Assembly: GCA_035235625.1 (NCBI GenBank)
Contig: CP141147.1
Coordinates: 5,321,001 to 5,385,000 of the forward strand
Source: Saururus chinensis
Lineage: Eukaryota; Streptophyta; Magnoliopsida; Piperales; Saururaceae
Direction: 5' to 3'
DNA: 64,000 nt
Of this stretch, positions 24,750 to 36,545 are shown piece by piece (within the stretch, counting starts at the first letter, position 1; every line of letters begins with the position of its first letter). The notes under the pieces were generated by a model that was given only the letters and a program-made list of their open reading frames with translations, searched no databases and was not told the DNA's origin. A program made the position numbers and the translations under genes.

Positions 24750-25235
24750 CAACAAAAAAGACTATTAGCAAAGATTTTAAATTGCTAATAGTCTTAAAAA
24801 CATCGCTAATACCTATTAATGGCAGTTGAAAAACATCGCAAAAAGTCTCATTGCAACTAGTAATTTACGATGAAGATAAAAAGGCATTGCTAATAACAGC
24901 ATTGAGCAAAGTTTTTTTTGCATCATAAATACTTATTTGTGACTCTTTATAAAGTTTACGTCGTAAATAGAATATTAGCTATGTTTATTAAACATAGCTA
25001 ATATCTTACTTCATAGCGATGATTAGATTTTACATTGCTAAAAATGTAGTATTTAGCAACTGTTTTTGTAAAATGTCACTAATGTTCAAGATTTTATTAA
25101 ATGTGTATAAGCGGCACTAATAAGATAATATTAACGATGCTTTAACAAAATGTCATTAATAAACATATAATTTTAAAAAATAAAAACCACCTTATTAACG
25201 ATGTTTTATTCAATTGTCTCTAATAAGCAATAATT
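24750..25235. mobile_element. CACTA-like terminal segment, unit 2
   Basis: Second copy of the ACAACAAAAAAGACTATTAG and TTAGC(G/A)A array, equivalent to 21,055-21,545. Confidence 0.5.
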
Positions 25236-25479
25236 TTAAAAATAAAAATAAAAAGGCCTCTAACTGGAGGAGGAGGAGGATCCAACACCCCACCTCTCCT
25301 CCTCCTACGGTTGGTAGCAAGGGAGAGGGCTAAGAGTAGTGGAAAAAGGGGGGAGGCGGTGCCAGACTATGATGAGAGGAACCGGACAATGACACCCCTC
25401 CTTTCCTCTTCTTCTGACTAGTAGCTTGGGAGAGGGAAAGGGGCGCCTGACTCTAGCTAGAGGAGTCGGACTCCGACAC

Positions 25480-26955
25480 TGTAACGACCTTGAATTTTCG
25501 GTATGATTTTTTGCCTTCGATAAAACTAATATTATAGTTTTTTAGCCATTTTTTATTATTTAAATATTGTTATTTAGTAAATTTTCATAAGGATGTGATT
25601 GAGCTCTGAAAGACGAGCATTCTTGAACTACTTGAATAGTATATTGAAGTCATAAGTTATAGCAATGAGAAGCCAGCTACATGGGTGGGACCCACATAAA
25701 AAGTACGAGATAACTTACCCACATGAGGTCTACTTTTTTAGTTCTTGTCAATACGAGCCTATCAGTATTAAGAATAGGCAATTTCGATTTAGGGTTAAAA
25801 AGTTATCACAATTTTACATTTGAATTTGAGAAAGAATAAAATAAAATAAAGCGGGCTAATGCATGCCTGGGGGCTGCCACGAGTCACACAGGTCGGCTGC
25901 ATGACCAGGGTAGACACACAAGATCACGTGCATGGTGATGACTATAAAAGATGCTTCGACCCATTTTTTTGTTGTTTTCAAATTTCTCAAAACTTCATTA
26001 TCCTCGTTCTAAGCTATTTATGCCAAAATCAAGCAATTCAAGAAGTATTCTTAACTGAATTGAGCATTCCAGACACCATGGTATGGTTTTTTTTCTCCGT
26101 TTGAGACCTCTAAATTTAGGAAAGTTAATACCTAGGGTTAAGCTATGGTTTTTAATGGCAATTAATTCTTCTAAAATATTTTGCTCAAATATGCTTATTA
26201 GATTTGTAATCTGGAATAATATTGTATTTATGAAATAATTTACATGTACTACATTATGTCTTGGGTGTGTGCACTCTCAAGTAGTTCCTTAGCTAATGAA
26301 CTAGGAATTATTGTTATGTTTTGATGCATGCCTTGAAAAGTAATCAGTTATGCCATGCATAGATGTAGAACATCATCGGGAAGTTCATATCCTAATTGGC
26401 TCATTTGCCCCTTGAGCACGAGGGTAGACTGTTAGGTATCATTACTTTTGGATCTACTTCTAGATTGATCTGTTTTCTGATTAATTTTTTGTTTGATAGA
26501 AGATTGTGTGAAAAGATTACGATGGTTTCACAAAGATTTCTGCTTAGCATTCTTTTAGATTTTAACTCAATTTACTGAGTATAAATATACTCACGCACCC
26601 TTAGATTCTGCAGATGATGTAGTAAGGATGGAGGTGAAAGAGGAATAGATTTCTAAATGAATAATTTGTTTGCTACAATAGAAAACTATATAATTATTTG
26701 TATGACCGATGTTTAAAGACATGATATGCCTGTATATTAAAAACTTTCTATAACTACTAGCTCTATGCACAGTGATCCCTGGCACATGTACTTATATCAT
26801 ATTCTGTTGAATTCATTAACTCCATATGTATTTATGATATATGTTTCTAATGTGCAATGACTCCCTTAATTCTTGAGTAGATGTTATGATAGATATGATG
26901 TTTTTAGTGTGTGTCGACAACCCTCACATTCAATCATATGTGTGATAATTTAGCA
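25480..26955 (+). mobile_element. LTR-like stretch N2
   Basis: It starts TGTAACGACCTTGAATTTTC and ends near TTTAGCA, with CTATAAAAGATGC near 25,940 in the promoter position. It corresponds to N1 without the internal duplication and is non-coding. Confidence 0.45.
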
Positions 26956-27115
26956 TTGTAGCGAGAGGAGCTAGACTCCGATGCCTACCTCCTCTTCTAG
27001 CCGACAACAAAGGGGAGGAGGGGAGGGAGAAGAGGATGGGAGCCGGACTCTGGCACCACTCTACTCCTTATGGTCGGTCGGGAGCAAGGGAGAGGTGGGA
27101 TTAGGGAAGTACCTC

Positions 27116-27517
27116 TGATGACAAAAGGGTGGCATGGGAAAACCTCCTCCAGCCAGCTGTAGTCCATTATTATGTAAAGATTTTCTATTTATTTTAAGAA
27201 TATAGTTTCATAAACTTAAGCAAAGAACCTACACAAGCATCTAATCTGATCTAAATTCCGAAACAGTCGCTCCAGTCGCTCCCAACAACCCAAGCAAACT
27301 TTTAATTTGCAGTAGGTTCACAAGATGGGGTTGAATCATATAAACGATAGGCCAATGAAAATTAATATCCAACCTTATTTGAAGTGCTGGGATTTCAAGA
27401 AATTGACATAGCTGATAACAGGAGCTTTAACTCGCAAAAGACAACCGCACTTCTTTGGGGAAATCAGCTTTTAGCTTTAAATGGAGTCACTGTGCATATA
27501 GGAAAATTTTCATCTTA
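27116..27517. other. No gene recognised
   Basis: Non-coding. It begins with one copy of a 25-bp sequence (27,131-27,155) that is repeated exactly at 31,299-31,323 beyond the PPR gene. Confidence 0.4.
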
Positions 27518-28176
27518 AATTCAAGAATGTGACTATTTAGACCCCTCTTTTTTCTCTGTATCGCCCAGTGTTCTTCTACCCCATAATTTTTTATTAAAAT
27601 CTCTTATATCCCCTATTTTACCCCACTTTTTTTCATCCCACTTCCCTTCTTTCCCCCTCTCTTCTTCTTCTTCTTCTCTAGCACCTGTAACAACGCTGAC
27701 AATTTTTCACATTGCCAATCACAGTCATTGGCCGAAGCCAGCAACTGCAGCGAGCTCCGCAACCTGCAATAGCCAGTTGCGGGCAGAATTGGGGCAGTCA
27801 TGCGTTGGCTGCGACCATGGCTAGCAATGGCCGTGATCACCTATAGCGACTAGCGGCCGCACACTGGCCGATGGTCACGAGTGGTGACCGCGGCTAGCGT
27901 GCAACGTCGCTACCCTTTGTCACGATCGCCGTGGCTGGATCTGGCCGGCCATGTCAGCCCCCGGTCGCAGTGGCTATGGCCTATGGGCGGCCGTGGTCGG
28001 ATCTGACTGGCCTTAGCCAGAGTGCCAGCAGCCGAAGTGCCGACGGCCGCCGGAATTATGGGTAAACAGTGATAGGGAGATGGGGAAAGAAAGTAAAAAA
28101 AAAATTCTTTTTTTTTTCTGATTGGGGGATACAAGGATAAAAACGAGGTGTATATAGCCACGTTCAAAATTCAATT
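27518..28176. mobile_element. Inverted-repeat element with GC-rich core
   Basis: The left end AAATTCAAGAATGTGACTAT then TTAGACCCCTC matches in reverse complement the right end GAGGTGTATATAGCCACGTT then CAAAATTCAAT. The interior holds a CT-rich tract and a GC-rich block (27,700-28,060) full of GGCCG/CGGCC and GCGACC words. Short frames here follow composition only. It is probably a Mutator-type non-autonomous element; a target duplication was not established. Confidence 0.5.
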
Positions 28177-28902
28177 TCATACAGCAGCTTTAAGAACCAT
28201 TGCACTTCCGTCCTGAGTCATAGATAATACTTGAGTCGCCATTTTTGTTCAATGAGTCACCATTTTTAATTTTCAACAAAAAAGGCAAAAAAAAAGTTCT
28301 ATAATAAGAATTTCTATAAAAAAACTAAAACCACATACAAAATAATTTGGGCATTACAAACTGTGGCATGCCTCCTGTAAATTCCCCTGTGATCATACTC
28401 ACAAAAGAAACTACCACAAATTGGAACTAAAAGAGAAGATTCACCCAAGATTTATTTGCATGTAGTCTCGTGAAATCTTAAATATTAAAACTGAAATTGG
28501 ACTCTTCAGAACTCAGTCTAAGCGGGATACAATATGAACCCAGACAAGTGCATGACTTGCAGAATTATCAAGACCAATCTAGGAACTGCTTGTATAATGG
28601 TCCACTTTCACCACAAATGCCTTGAAGTATATTACTCATACCAATACTTGGTTAAGCATCAACATCAGCCAAAAACAATCACTGTCAATATACTGGCACA
28701 ATCACATGATATAGATTATATACATCTATTGCACAGTGTTTTGTACCATGACAAGTTTCAGAAATAACTATATAAGAACAATGTTGTGCCCATTCATAGG
28801 CCAGGCAGCTGTAGATAGGTAAAAGATCATGTTCTATCAATCTAAAGGCAAGACTGATATCTTAGTTGACCATTTTAATTAGTCCCAAGAGAACAAAACC
28901 TT
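28177..28902. other. 3' flank of PPR gene
   Basis: AT-rich non-coding DNA downstream of the minus-strand PPR stop. Possible poly(A)-signal-like AATAAG / AATAAT words are present but not decisive. No second gene is seen. Confidence 0.5.
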
Positions 28903-31197
28903 TCATCTACTATCGTCCTTCAACTTGAAGTGCGACGAAAGTTTCTCCATGCTGCTTAAAGTATCTTTGTCCTCTTTTTCAAAAGTAGGTACCACTTCAT
29001 AAACCTCTTGGTATTCCTTGTTTGACCATAACTTCAGTACTAGAGAGGCAATTGAAGCATTGGGTGAAAACTTCCTCTTATGCATTTCCACAAAAAGTCT
29101 AATTATTACCTTAATTTCCTTTTCTCTAAAAAATGCATGGAGAAGTTTATCAAAAATAACAACATTTGGTTCACAGCCTTTCTCTTGCATCTCCTCAAAC
29201 AAGTCATATGCCTCATCACACATTCCTTCTTTGCATAATCCAGTTATTAATGCACCATAGGTTCCAACATTAGGTGATAATCCTTTTCTTGAAATTTCAT
29301 CAAAAATATCCTTAGCCATTTCGATTTTTCCACTATTAAAACACCTACTTATTATTGAATTAAAAGATACAATATCCAGCTCAACACCATGATCACTCGC
29401 TGTGTGAAACAATATCAATGCCTCATCAAGATATTTGGCCTTGCATAAGCCATCAACCAATATGTTATATGTAAATAAATTAGGACTTAAGCCATGCTCT
29501 TGCATTGTACTGAATAAATCCTTTGCAGCTTTGATCTTCTTTACCTTACATAATCCGCCCAATAAAGTATTGTATGTGATTATGTTAGGCTCGATTCCTT
29601 TACCCAACATTTTCTTAAACAACACCATTGTCTTGCCAACCCTGTAACACTTACAATACCCATTAATTAACACATTGTAGCTAACAACATCAGGCCTTAC
29701 TGCACTATCAACCATTGACTTGAAGAAAACTTCAGCTTCATTATACATATTTCGCAGAATAAATCCATCCATCAAAGTGTTATAAGTAACTGTATTGGGT
29801 TTATGATCTCTCTCAATCATTATATCCAATAAACCACATGCATCTTGCATCTTCCCTTCTTTGCAAAGAGCATCAATTAGTGCATTGTATGTTACAATGT
29901 TTGGTTGGAAACCTGACTCCTCCATTTCACGGACCATTCTCATAGCCTCTTCCCATTTACCAACAAAGCAAAGGCCATGTACTAATGCAGTATAAGTAAA
30001 AACATTAGGTTTGATATTCTGGTATGTCATTTCGCCAAATAGCTGTAGTGCGTTATCTATTGACCTAATTTTACAGAGACCATCAATTAGGGTAGTGTAT
30101 GTAAGAGTGTCGGGCTTACAACTGTCACCATATTCCAAAATTTTGTGATGTAACTGCAGTGCTCTTTGCGCTTGACCAGTTCGGCATAGCCCATTAATGA
30201 GTGCGCCATAAGTAGCAGTATCAGGCAATTGACCTCTTTGAATCATTACTTCAAGCGTCCAACATGCCTCTATCACTTTCCCTTCTTTGCACAAAGCACC
30301 CATTAAAGTATTAAATGTTACCGTATTCGGTTTGATACCCTTATGCTCCATTTCATTAAACAGCCGCACAGCATCCTCCCTTCTTCCATGAAGGCAATGA
30401 CCCCAAATTAGTGAACTATATGTGAGGACATCAGGCATTACCTTCCTGTCGGTCATTTCCGAAAGCAGCCGCAGAGCTTCATCCGTGGAACCATCCTTGC
30501 AAAGACCATGAATGACAATACTGTAGGTAACAACGTTGGGCTGACAAATTCCACCACCCATCTCACGAAGCAAAGAAACCGCAGCACCCACTCAACCGGT
30601 TCGACACAGACCTTTGATGAGCGTACTGAAAGTCACCACATTTCGTGGGCAATCATTCTGCACCAGTCTCCTGCAGAAGTCCACAGCCTCATCAATTGTG
30701 TCTCCCTCCTTCAAACACAAACCCTGCAACAATGTGCTGAAAATGACCGCGTCCGGAGAGACGCCTAATTTAACCATATTACCAAACACCGAAAAGGCAT
30801 AAGAAGCGCGATTTAAGTGGGCATAAGCATTGAGCAACATGTTGAAGGCGCGGACATTAAGAGGGACTCCAGAGGCATGCATTTCGCGGCAGAGGGAAAC
30901 GACGGTGAGATGGTCATTGCTGCTGGCGACTTGAGCAAGAAGGGGAGCCAAGTGGGAGATGGGGGGCAGTGGGTGGGAGAGGAGAATGCGGCGAAAGCGA
31001 GATACGATGTCGTTGAGGGCATGGGCATGGGCATGGGAGGGGAAGGTAGAAGGGAGGCGATTCCCTCCTCTCCTCCCGATCATCTGCTGCAGCCTGCAAG
31101 TGGACGAGATCTCACAGACAGTGTGAAGTTCCGACCGGGGACATCGACGACAACCATTTGCCCATTTTGCGTTCGTTCGCAGTACAATTGAGTACAC
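28903..31197 (-). CDS. P-class (Rf-like) PPR protein, broken by one in-frame stop
   Basis: Pentatricopeptide-repeat RNA-binding protein of the plain P class, which binds organelle transcripts; this arrangement is typical of the restorer-of-fertility-like clade. The frame runs 764 codons from ATG (31,197) to the stop at 28,903 with no intron, as usual for the family. The N-terminus (about residues 1-80) is Arg/Ser-rich and acid-poor, like a mitochondrial presequence. About 17 tandem 35-residue repeats follow, each with the (N/D)xxTYxxLIxGLCKxG pattern, for example DVLTYSSLIWGHC and NIVTYNALIDALCKEG. The tail is charged. Codon 202 is TGA (30,592-30,594), between GLCRTG and VGAAVSLLREM. Repeats at this position usually have GR or GK, so CGA to TGA is the simple cause. 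The rest of the frame is unbroken. As read it gives only 201 residues, or initiation beyond the stop would lose the targeting peptide. Confidence 0.9.
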
Positions 31198-32119
31198 GAA
31201 CGGCTCAGATCATTTTGAAGCAATCTATTTTCAATATAACAAACACTTTAGCAAGTAATATCACTTCACGGATGAAATAAACGGTGGTTAGCGTTGAGGG
31301 CATGGGAAAACCTCCTCCAGCCAAAGGGTGGAGAGGGGGACTTCCACCCTCCTCCCCAAGCAAGGATTATTTGCACGCATGGTAAAACTGTTGTAAATAG
31401 TTTATTATTCGTGATGCTTAAATTAAAAGTGCAAATTAACTATGTTATTTGTAGTATTTTATTGGAAATTGCAAATATATTATATTATTTGTGATGGTTA
31501 TTATAAATATTACAAATAACCTTTTTTTTTGTGAAATATTATTATTTATTACTTGATATATAAATGCAATACATATGGTAAGAAAAAGTTTTAATTAATT
31601 TCTTTAGTCCCATATGTGTGAGCCCGGGTTTTGTCAACCATCGAATCAAGATCCATTGGCGTAAGGGGCCATGCAACCTGCCTGCCCCTAAATTATGTAT
31701 ATCGTCAAATTGAAATATGATGTCCTACATGGTTGGGTCTCACATTGATGCTGATGTCCTACATGGTTGGGTCTCACATAGACGCACCTGACCTCATCTC
31801 ACACAAACGGGACAAATATATTAATTTAATTCTTTACAAAGATGCAACTTTTACCTTTAGAGGTACAATATTATTATCAAACATTTCCACAAGCAATTTA
31901 TTATTGTCTGTAGCTCGTGCTCGCATTTTCTTACTAACTCAGTTACTAATTAACCTTTGACATTTAACATCCAATTATAGTAATTGAGCCTCACTTAATG
32001 CTCTTACCTGAAGTTGCACACAAAGTTCTACATGCTTTTGTTTACCATGTCCCATTTCCACATCCAAAGTTCTATCAAAGTCATTTAATATTTTACTTAA
32101 TTAGAATAATACTTATAAA
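31198..32119. other. PPR promoter side and non-coding DNA
   Basis: It holds the 5' flank of the PPR gene and the second copy of the 25-bp repeat (31,299-31,323). A directly repeated phrase TGATGTCCTACATGGTTGGG then TCTCACAT occurs at about 31,709 and 31,751. No supported gene is present. Confidence 0.45.
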
Positions 32120-32322
32120 GAAAAAGTTTATATGAGCCCGGGCTCATATACGCCTATGTGAGTACTGGTTCTATAGGCTATTGGATTTACATCCAGTGGC
32201 CCATAATACTAATGGGTATTTAAGCCCATGAGTATTATGGGCCGCCGGATGTAAATCCAACGGCCCATAGAGCCCGGGCTCTCATAGGAGTATATGAGCC
32301 TAGGCTCATATAAACGGGACTC
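32120..32322. mobile_element. Foldback MITE with 10-bp target duplication
   Basis: A 203-bp near-palindrome. The left arm GTTTATATGAGCC, GGGCTCATATACGCCTATG and TTGGATTTACATCC pairs with a right arm that is its reverse complement almost throughout, around a short loop near 32,215. It is flanked by the exact direct repeat TACTTATAAA at 32,110-32,119 and 32,323-32,332. A 9-10 bp duplication points to the Mutator superfamily. It has no coding capacity. Confidence 0.8.
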
Positions 32323-32332
32323 TACTTATAAA

Positions 32333-32943
32333 TATGATGTTCCTCTCTTATTTGTAGCATTTTTATGCATATGCTCCCTTGCCTCATTCACCATTTTATC
32401 TAAGGTTGGACCCTTATCTGTAAATTGAGAATATTTCCTTTGATCGATAGCTCTAGCCTAAACTTGCTCACCTACTCCCACAAGCATAATCTTACTCCCC
32501 GTATAATAATAAATTTGATCTATGTATTATATCTTATTTATATTTAAGAATATATTATTTAATATATAAATAAGTAAATATTTACATATATCAGGTGAAA
32601 ATATATTGAAATCCAATGGTCCAGACAGCTGGTACTCCCACTGATGCGCATGCGCACACTCACACAAATGGGAATGAAGAAATTAATTTAAATTATTTTA
32701 ATAATTATTTATTATATATACATAATTTTGGTAGCTCACTTTTGAAGTTTGTAATTCACTTTCGTACCCGGTAGTTCACATTAGTAGTTTGGTAGTTTAG
32801 TAGTTACTTTTGGTAGTTTCACAATTTGATGCTTATCTTTGGTAGTTTGATGTTTCACTTTAGTAGTCTAGCAGTAATGAAATACAATACTCTAGTAATG
32901 TAAAAAAAAGAATGAAAAATTGTGAAGCATACCTTTATCGATT
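32333..32943. other. No gene; GGTAGTTT-rich repeats
   Basis: It contains AT-rich text and then a loose tandem of TTTGGTAGTTT / GGTAGTTCAC words (32,730-32,870). No supported frame. Confidence 0.4.
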
Positions 32944-33333
32944 TTATGGCGCATTCCTGAATCTGGAATGTTGATGAGGAGGACCAGCCGGTTCAATGCT
33001 CTGACATCCTATATATATATCTTCGGTCATGCCTTGGACTCGCAAGAAAAGAAGGAGAATTGTGGCTGCAATGCCTGCAACAGAAGCGGTAATTGTGGGT
33101 TTCGTGCCTTTTGTAGAGCAGGATAGTTTCACCAACAACTCCTCTTTTCCTCTAGGTGGGTGGAATTTCAATGGGTTCTGAGCGCAAGTTAGGGCGAGGC
33201 AAGTCAAAGATGGAGATGGCAAGATGTTTAAGCTAGAGACGATGATTCTGGAGGGAGATAAAGACACAAAATGGAGGGAATTTTTCATTTTCTTCGTTAT
33301 TTGAAGGGGGTAGCCTCGGCCATTTACCCACAT
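32944..33333 (-). CDS. Hypothetical protein, possibly plastid-targeted
   Basis: Open frame of 129 codons; a second ATG 15 codons in (MKNSLHFVSLSPSR) is a more natural start. From there the protein begins with a Ser/Arg/Leu-rich, acid-free stretch like a chloroplast transit peptide. A basic region and one hydrophobic segment, TASVAGIAATILLLFLRV, follow. A short polar tail ends at a TAA. The frame is better balanced than its surroundings. A GT donor-like GGTATGC lies 12 bp past the stop, so it could also be a first exon. I do not recognise the family. It lies alone between a MITE region and Copia debris. Confidence 0.35.
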   Translation of the reverse strand: MWVNGRGYPLQITKKMKNSLHFVSLSPSRIIVSSLNILPSPSLTCLALTCAQNPLKFHPPRGKEELLVKLSCSTKGTKPTITASVAGIAATILLLFLRVQGMTEDIYIGCQSIEPAGPPHQHSRFRNAP

Positions 33334-33829
33334 GCACGATTGGGCTGTTTACATGTGCGCATGACTACTTTGGCAATTTAAGCAGACCCGCACAATTTTT
33401 GGTTCTATTTCTCTAGTGTACCAGTCTATTTTGGTAAAATATTCTAGAATGGTTGGTAGCTTACAAGCCTTCCACTAGTTTTATTAATGTTAATGATGCA
33501 TGTGCTAAGGGATTTTATCATATGACCTTGGGATGTAAAAATCTGTGTGCTTCTTCCTTCTTGGCATAGGGAATTAGTTGCAAGACTTTTAGATGGGAAG
33601 AACATAGCATGATCTTCTCTTTTGATGCTCCAATGGGGAAAGGGTATGGGTGCCTCTTGTATCACATAATATGTTCACCGGACCAGATTTACAGCCCTAG
33701 GCCATTGCTAGGGTCACTAGGCTGTTGGCGTAGTGTTGGCTGGTGCTTAAACATAGCATCGATGAGTCTAGGGACTCTAATAAAGGTATGAAAATTTTCC
33801 TCTAGAATCAGGTCAATACACTAAAGTTT
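33334..33829. other. No gene recognised
   Basis: Short frames only. It lies next to the Copia integrase remnant and may be decayed Copia polymerase region, but no motif supports this. Confidence 0.3.
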
Positions 33830-35420
33830 GAAAATCTTCTTGGTCTCCGGTTGTCAACCTTAATGGGTAAATAGTTAAGTTCATAGACAACGGTGTCTAA
33901 TATCTTTCCCCAAAATTTAGTTTCTAGGTTAGAGTACTTTAACATAGATCTAACTATATTCAAAAGTGTTTTATTTCTCCTTTCAGTAACACCATTTTGT
34001 TGAAAAGTGTAAGAAATAATATATTAATAAATTATTCCTATGTTAGTGAAATAACCCTTAAACTCATTAGAGGTATATTCCCACCTCTACATGTTCTTAT
34101 AACTTTAATTGACCTCCCTAATACATTTCCTACTTCAGCCTTAAATTCTTTGAATGTTTTAGGCTTCAGACTTCCTTATTATGAGATACTTGTAACTAAA
34201 CCTAGCTTAGTAATTTGTAAAGGTTATGAAATATAACATTCCCCTCTGAGTTTAAACCTTCAATGGCCCACATATGTCTAAGTGTATGGCCTCGAGGAGG
34301 CTTGTGGAACATTTCCCCTCTAGGAAGGACTGTTTACTCATTTTCCTTGATAAACAATACTCACACATGCAAGTTCATAGATTAGTGAGCAGCCGATTAT
34401 TGGACATCCAGTACAATCTGTTTAAATAGGCAAGATATAATATAAATTGCCACAAAAGATAATTGACATCATATAAACATACAACCTAAACACACAACCT
34501 AATCAAACTTAGCTATTGCATTTGAATTAACTGAAGAGAGATTAATTACATCCAACTTGAATGAACCATCACTAAAAGTTGTAGAAAATATAACATTAAT
34601 ATCTTTGCCTATTGTGGCTTTGTTCCCCTTGAACCTAGTATCAAATCTTTACTAGGAAGGAGGGGGATGAAGAAGAGTTTATTTCAGGTTACACCTATGA
34701 AGAAGAGGGATCATGTAGGTGCATGTAGTCATCACATCATTGTAAGTGTTATTCCCCATGTAAATCTTGTGCTATCTTGGTACGAGGTTTGTCATGTTAT
34801 TTACACTGACCACAGCCACTTGCTTAGTAGCTGCAAAATCTAGCCACCAACTCTTACCATTCGTGTATGCAATCAAAGCCTTAGAGATCATGCAAACTAT
34901 TTCCTTCCCTTGCCACATGTTCCCATGTTACCACTAGTGCAATTATTTTTGACATGACCAACTTGGCCACACTTGAAACATGACCCATTTTGGTTTTTAT
35001 TATTATCTTTACATCACCTTGAGGTTTCTTTTCCATATTCTTAAAGTTCTTTTTCCTAAGTCCACCCCGACCTTTGTCGACCAGGTTTGCAAATGCACTA
35101 AAGGCATTAAAGCTTGGTAGTGAGATAATCTAATTTGAGCTTCTTGTGGGAGATGTTCAGAGTAGTGACAACACTCCCCCGAGATCTAGTGAAGTTTTTC
35201 ACAATAGTAGACACCTAGAATCCCTCAATAATGGGGTTCTCAAGTATCTTCAATCACTAGCAATGATGGATCCTTCATCCTCATGTTTTGATATCTAGTA
35301 TGAAGCATCATGTTATGAGCCTCTATGCGATCATCATACCTCCTACATCTTTATCATTCCCTTGACAATCTTATACTTATCAAATTTGACCATAAATGAG
35401 TCATATAAGATGTAGACAGA
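33830..35420 (-). pseudogene. Copia retrotransposon gag-pol remnant
   Basis: On the minus strand, in Copia order, I read the following. A CCHC zinc knuckle is at about 34,930-34,980 (CFKCGQVGHVKNNC). A protease start is near 34,830 (WWLDFAATK, where the usual Asp-Ser/Thr-Gly is damaged). A gag-pre-integrase HHCC end is near 34,290-34,370 (CEYCLSRKMSKQSFLEGK). The end of the integrase core is at 33,850-34,010 (FQQNGVTERRNKT, then SMLKYSN). Frames shift and stops occur between the blocks. Reverse transcriptase and RNase H are absent. It is inactive. Confidence 0.7.
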
Positions 35421-36333
35421 AATATGAATATCTCCAAAAATTGCACCATGCTAAAATTACAAACAATGTCACCTATGACTTCTAAATTTGGTAATTATAT
35501 ATCGCAGGTAGAAATATTAATTCTAAAAATTCAGAAAACTAATCACACCACAAGTTAACACTATTTAATTTCCATTCACTTAGGGTATTGTTGAACCCTT
35601 CAAAAATCAAGAAAAAAAATTTAAAACCTAACGTAGTCTTTCCTAGCACACAATGACCAAAATACACTTATTAGGGCATATGAAACACTTATCTATGTTA
35701 GAAAAGTACCTAAATTTATGGAGACATGCTAATTAATAAAATTTATGAATCCATTTAAAATAATTTGGAATTGATCAACCTAGAGGGAGAAAAACCAAAC
35801 CCTAGCTATGGCCACTCTGGTGCGGGTAGGGGAAAAAGGGATCTATCTTGGCATGTACTTCTCCATCCACCTAGGCTTCAATGCCACTATTGGGTGGCAG
35901 TAGAGGAAGTTTGGTGGTATAGCTCCGCTGGGGGAAGCACTAAAGGTTAATTTTTCATCTTTCAAATGTACGTGTAAATAACAAACAACAAGCATATAAC
36001 ATAAAATTATAAGCAATATTCAACATATAAACATGAAATTAACATGGAATAATATGTACTAACCTTTAGGGACTTTGCCCCTAGGATATGGCCTTTGCAA
36101 CACCCTTCTAAAAATGCATCCTTCTTTTATGCATTGTAAAATTAAATAAGGATGTACCTTTCTATGAATTGGTATGAATGAGATTACCACTTGCCCTCCT
36201 ATATGGTATTTGAGGAGTGATCATCCCACAAAAGCCTCCTTGCAATGTACCCTAGCTATTGTTCGTCCAATTCCTCTAAGCTGCAAGTAGCCCAAGCGGT
36301 ATTGATCCCAAGGAGAGAGAGAGAGAGAGAGGA
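35421..36333. other. Probable rest of Copia element, no gene
   Basis: AT-rich non-coding DNA upstream of the gag remnant. It has AACCCTAGCTATGGCCACTC (35,800) and a run of G(A) repeats (36,312-36,332) where the CACTA element begins. Text of a similar style resumes after 40,447. I see no supported frame. Confidence 0.35.
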
Positions 36334-36369
36334 CAGTACAAACAAACTATCAACATTGATGCCACAACA

Positions 36370-36545
36370 GCAATGGCTGTTCCAGTAGTCGCTAATAGTG
36401 ATCATCTGTGATGGCTAAAAGTATTAGCCGTCGCTACAATCGTTATCTGCGACGGTCCGTCGAAATAAGCCGTCAGTGTTACATCAGCATCAGCGACGGT
36501 AGCCGTCGCTGTTAAATCATCAGCGATGGTCAAAATAGCCGTCGC
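36370..36545. repeat. Left CACTA subterminal repeats
   Basis: Direct and inverted GCGACGG / CCGTCGC words occur, for example TTAGCCGTCGCTA, TGCGACGGTCCGTCG, CAGCGACGGTAGCCGTCGCT and GTCAAAATAGCCGTCGCTG. They pair as hairpins and match the array at the right end. Confidence 0.8.

Larger units (their letters stand above)
23925..27115. repeat. Tandem segmental repeat, unit 2
   Basis: Second copy of the 20,285-23,870 unit, offset about 3.7 kb at the left and 3.25 kb at the right because the 450-bp duplication is absent. It contains its own CACTA-like end (24,750-25,235) and LTR-like stretch (25,480-26,955). The two copies differ by scattered substitutions and short indels, so the duplication is not very recent. 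Confidence 0.85.

Noticed and set aside
30508..31191. Plus-strand frames opposite the PPR gene
   Set aside because: Antisense shadows of repeat-coding DNA; no domain.
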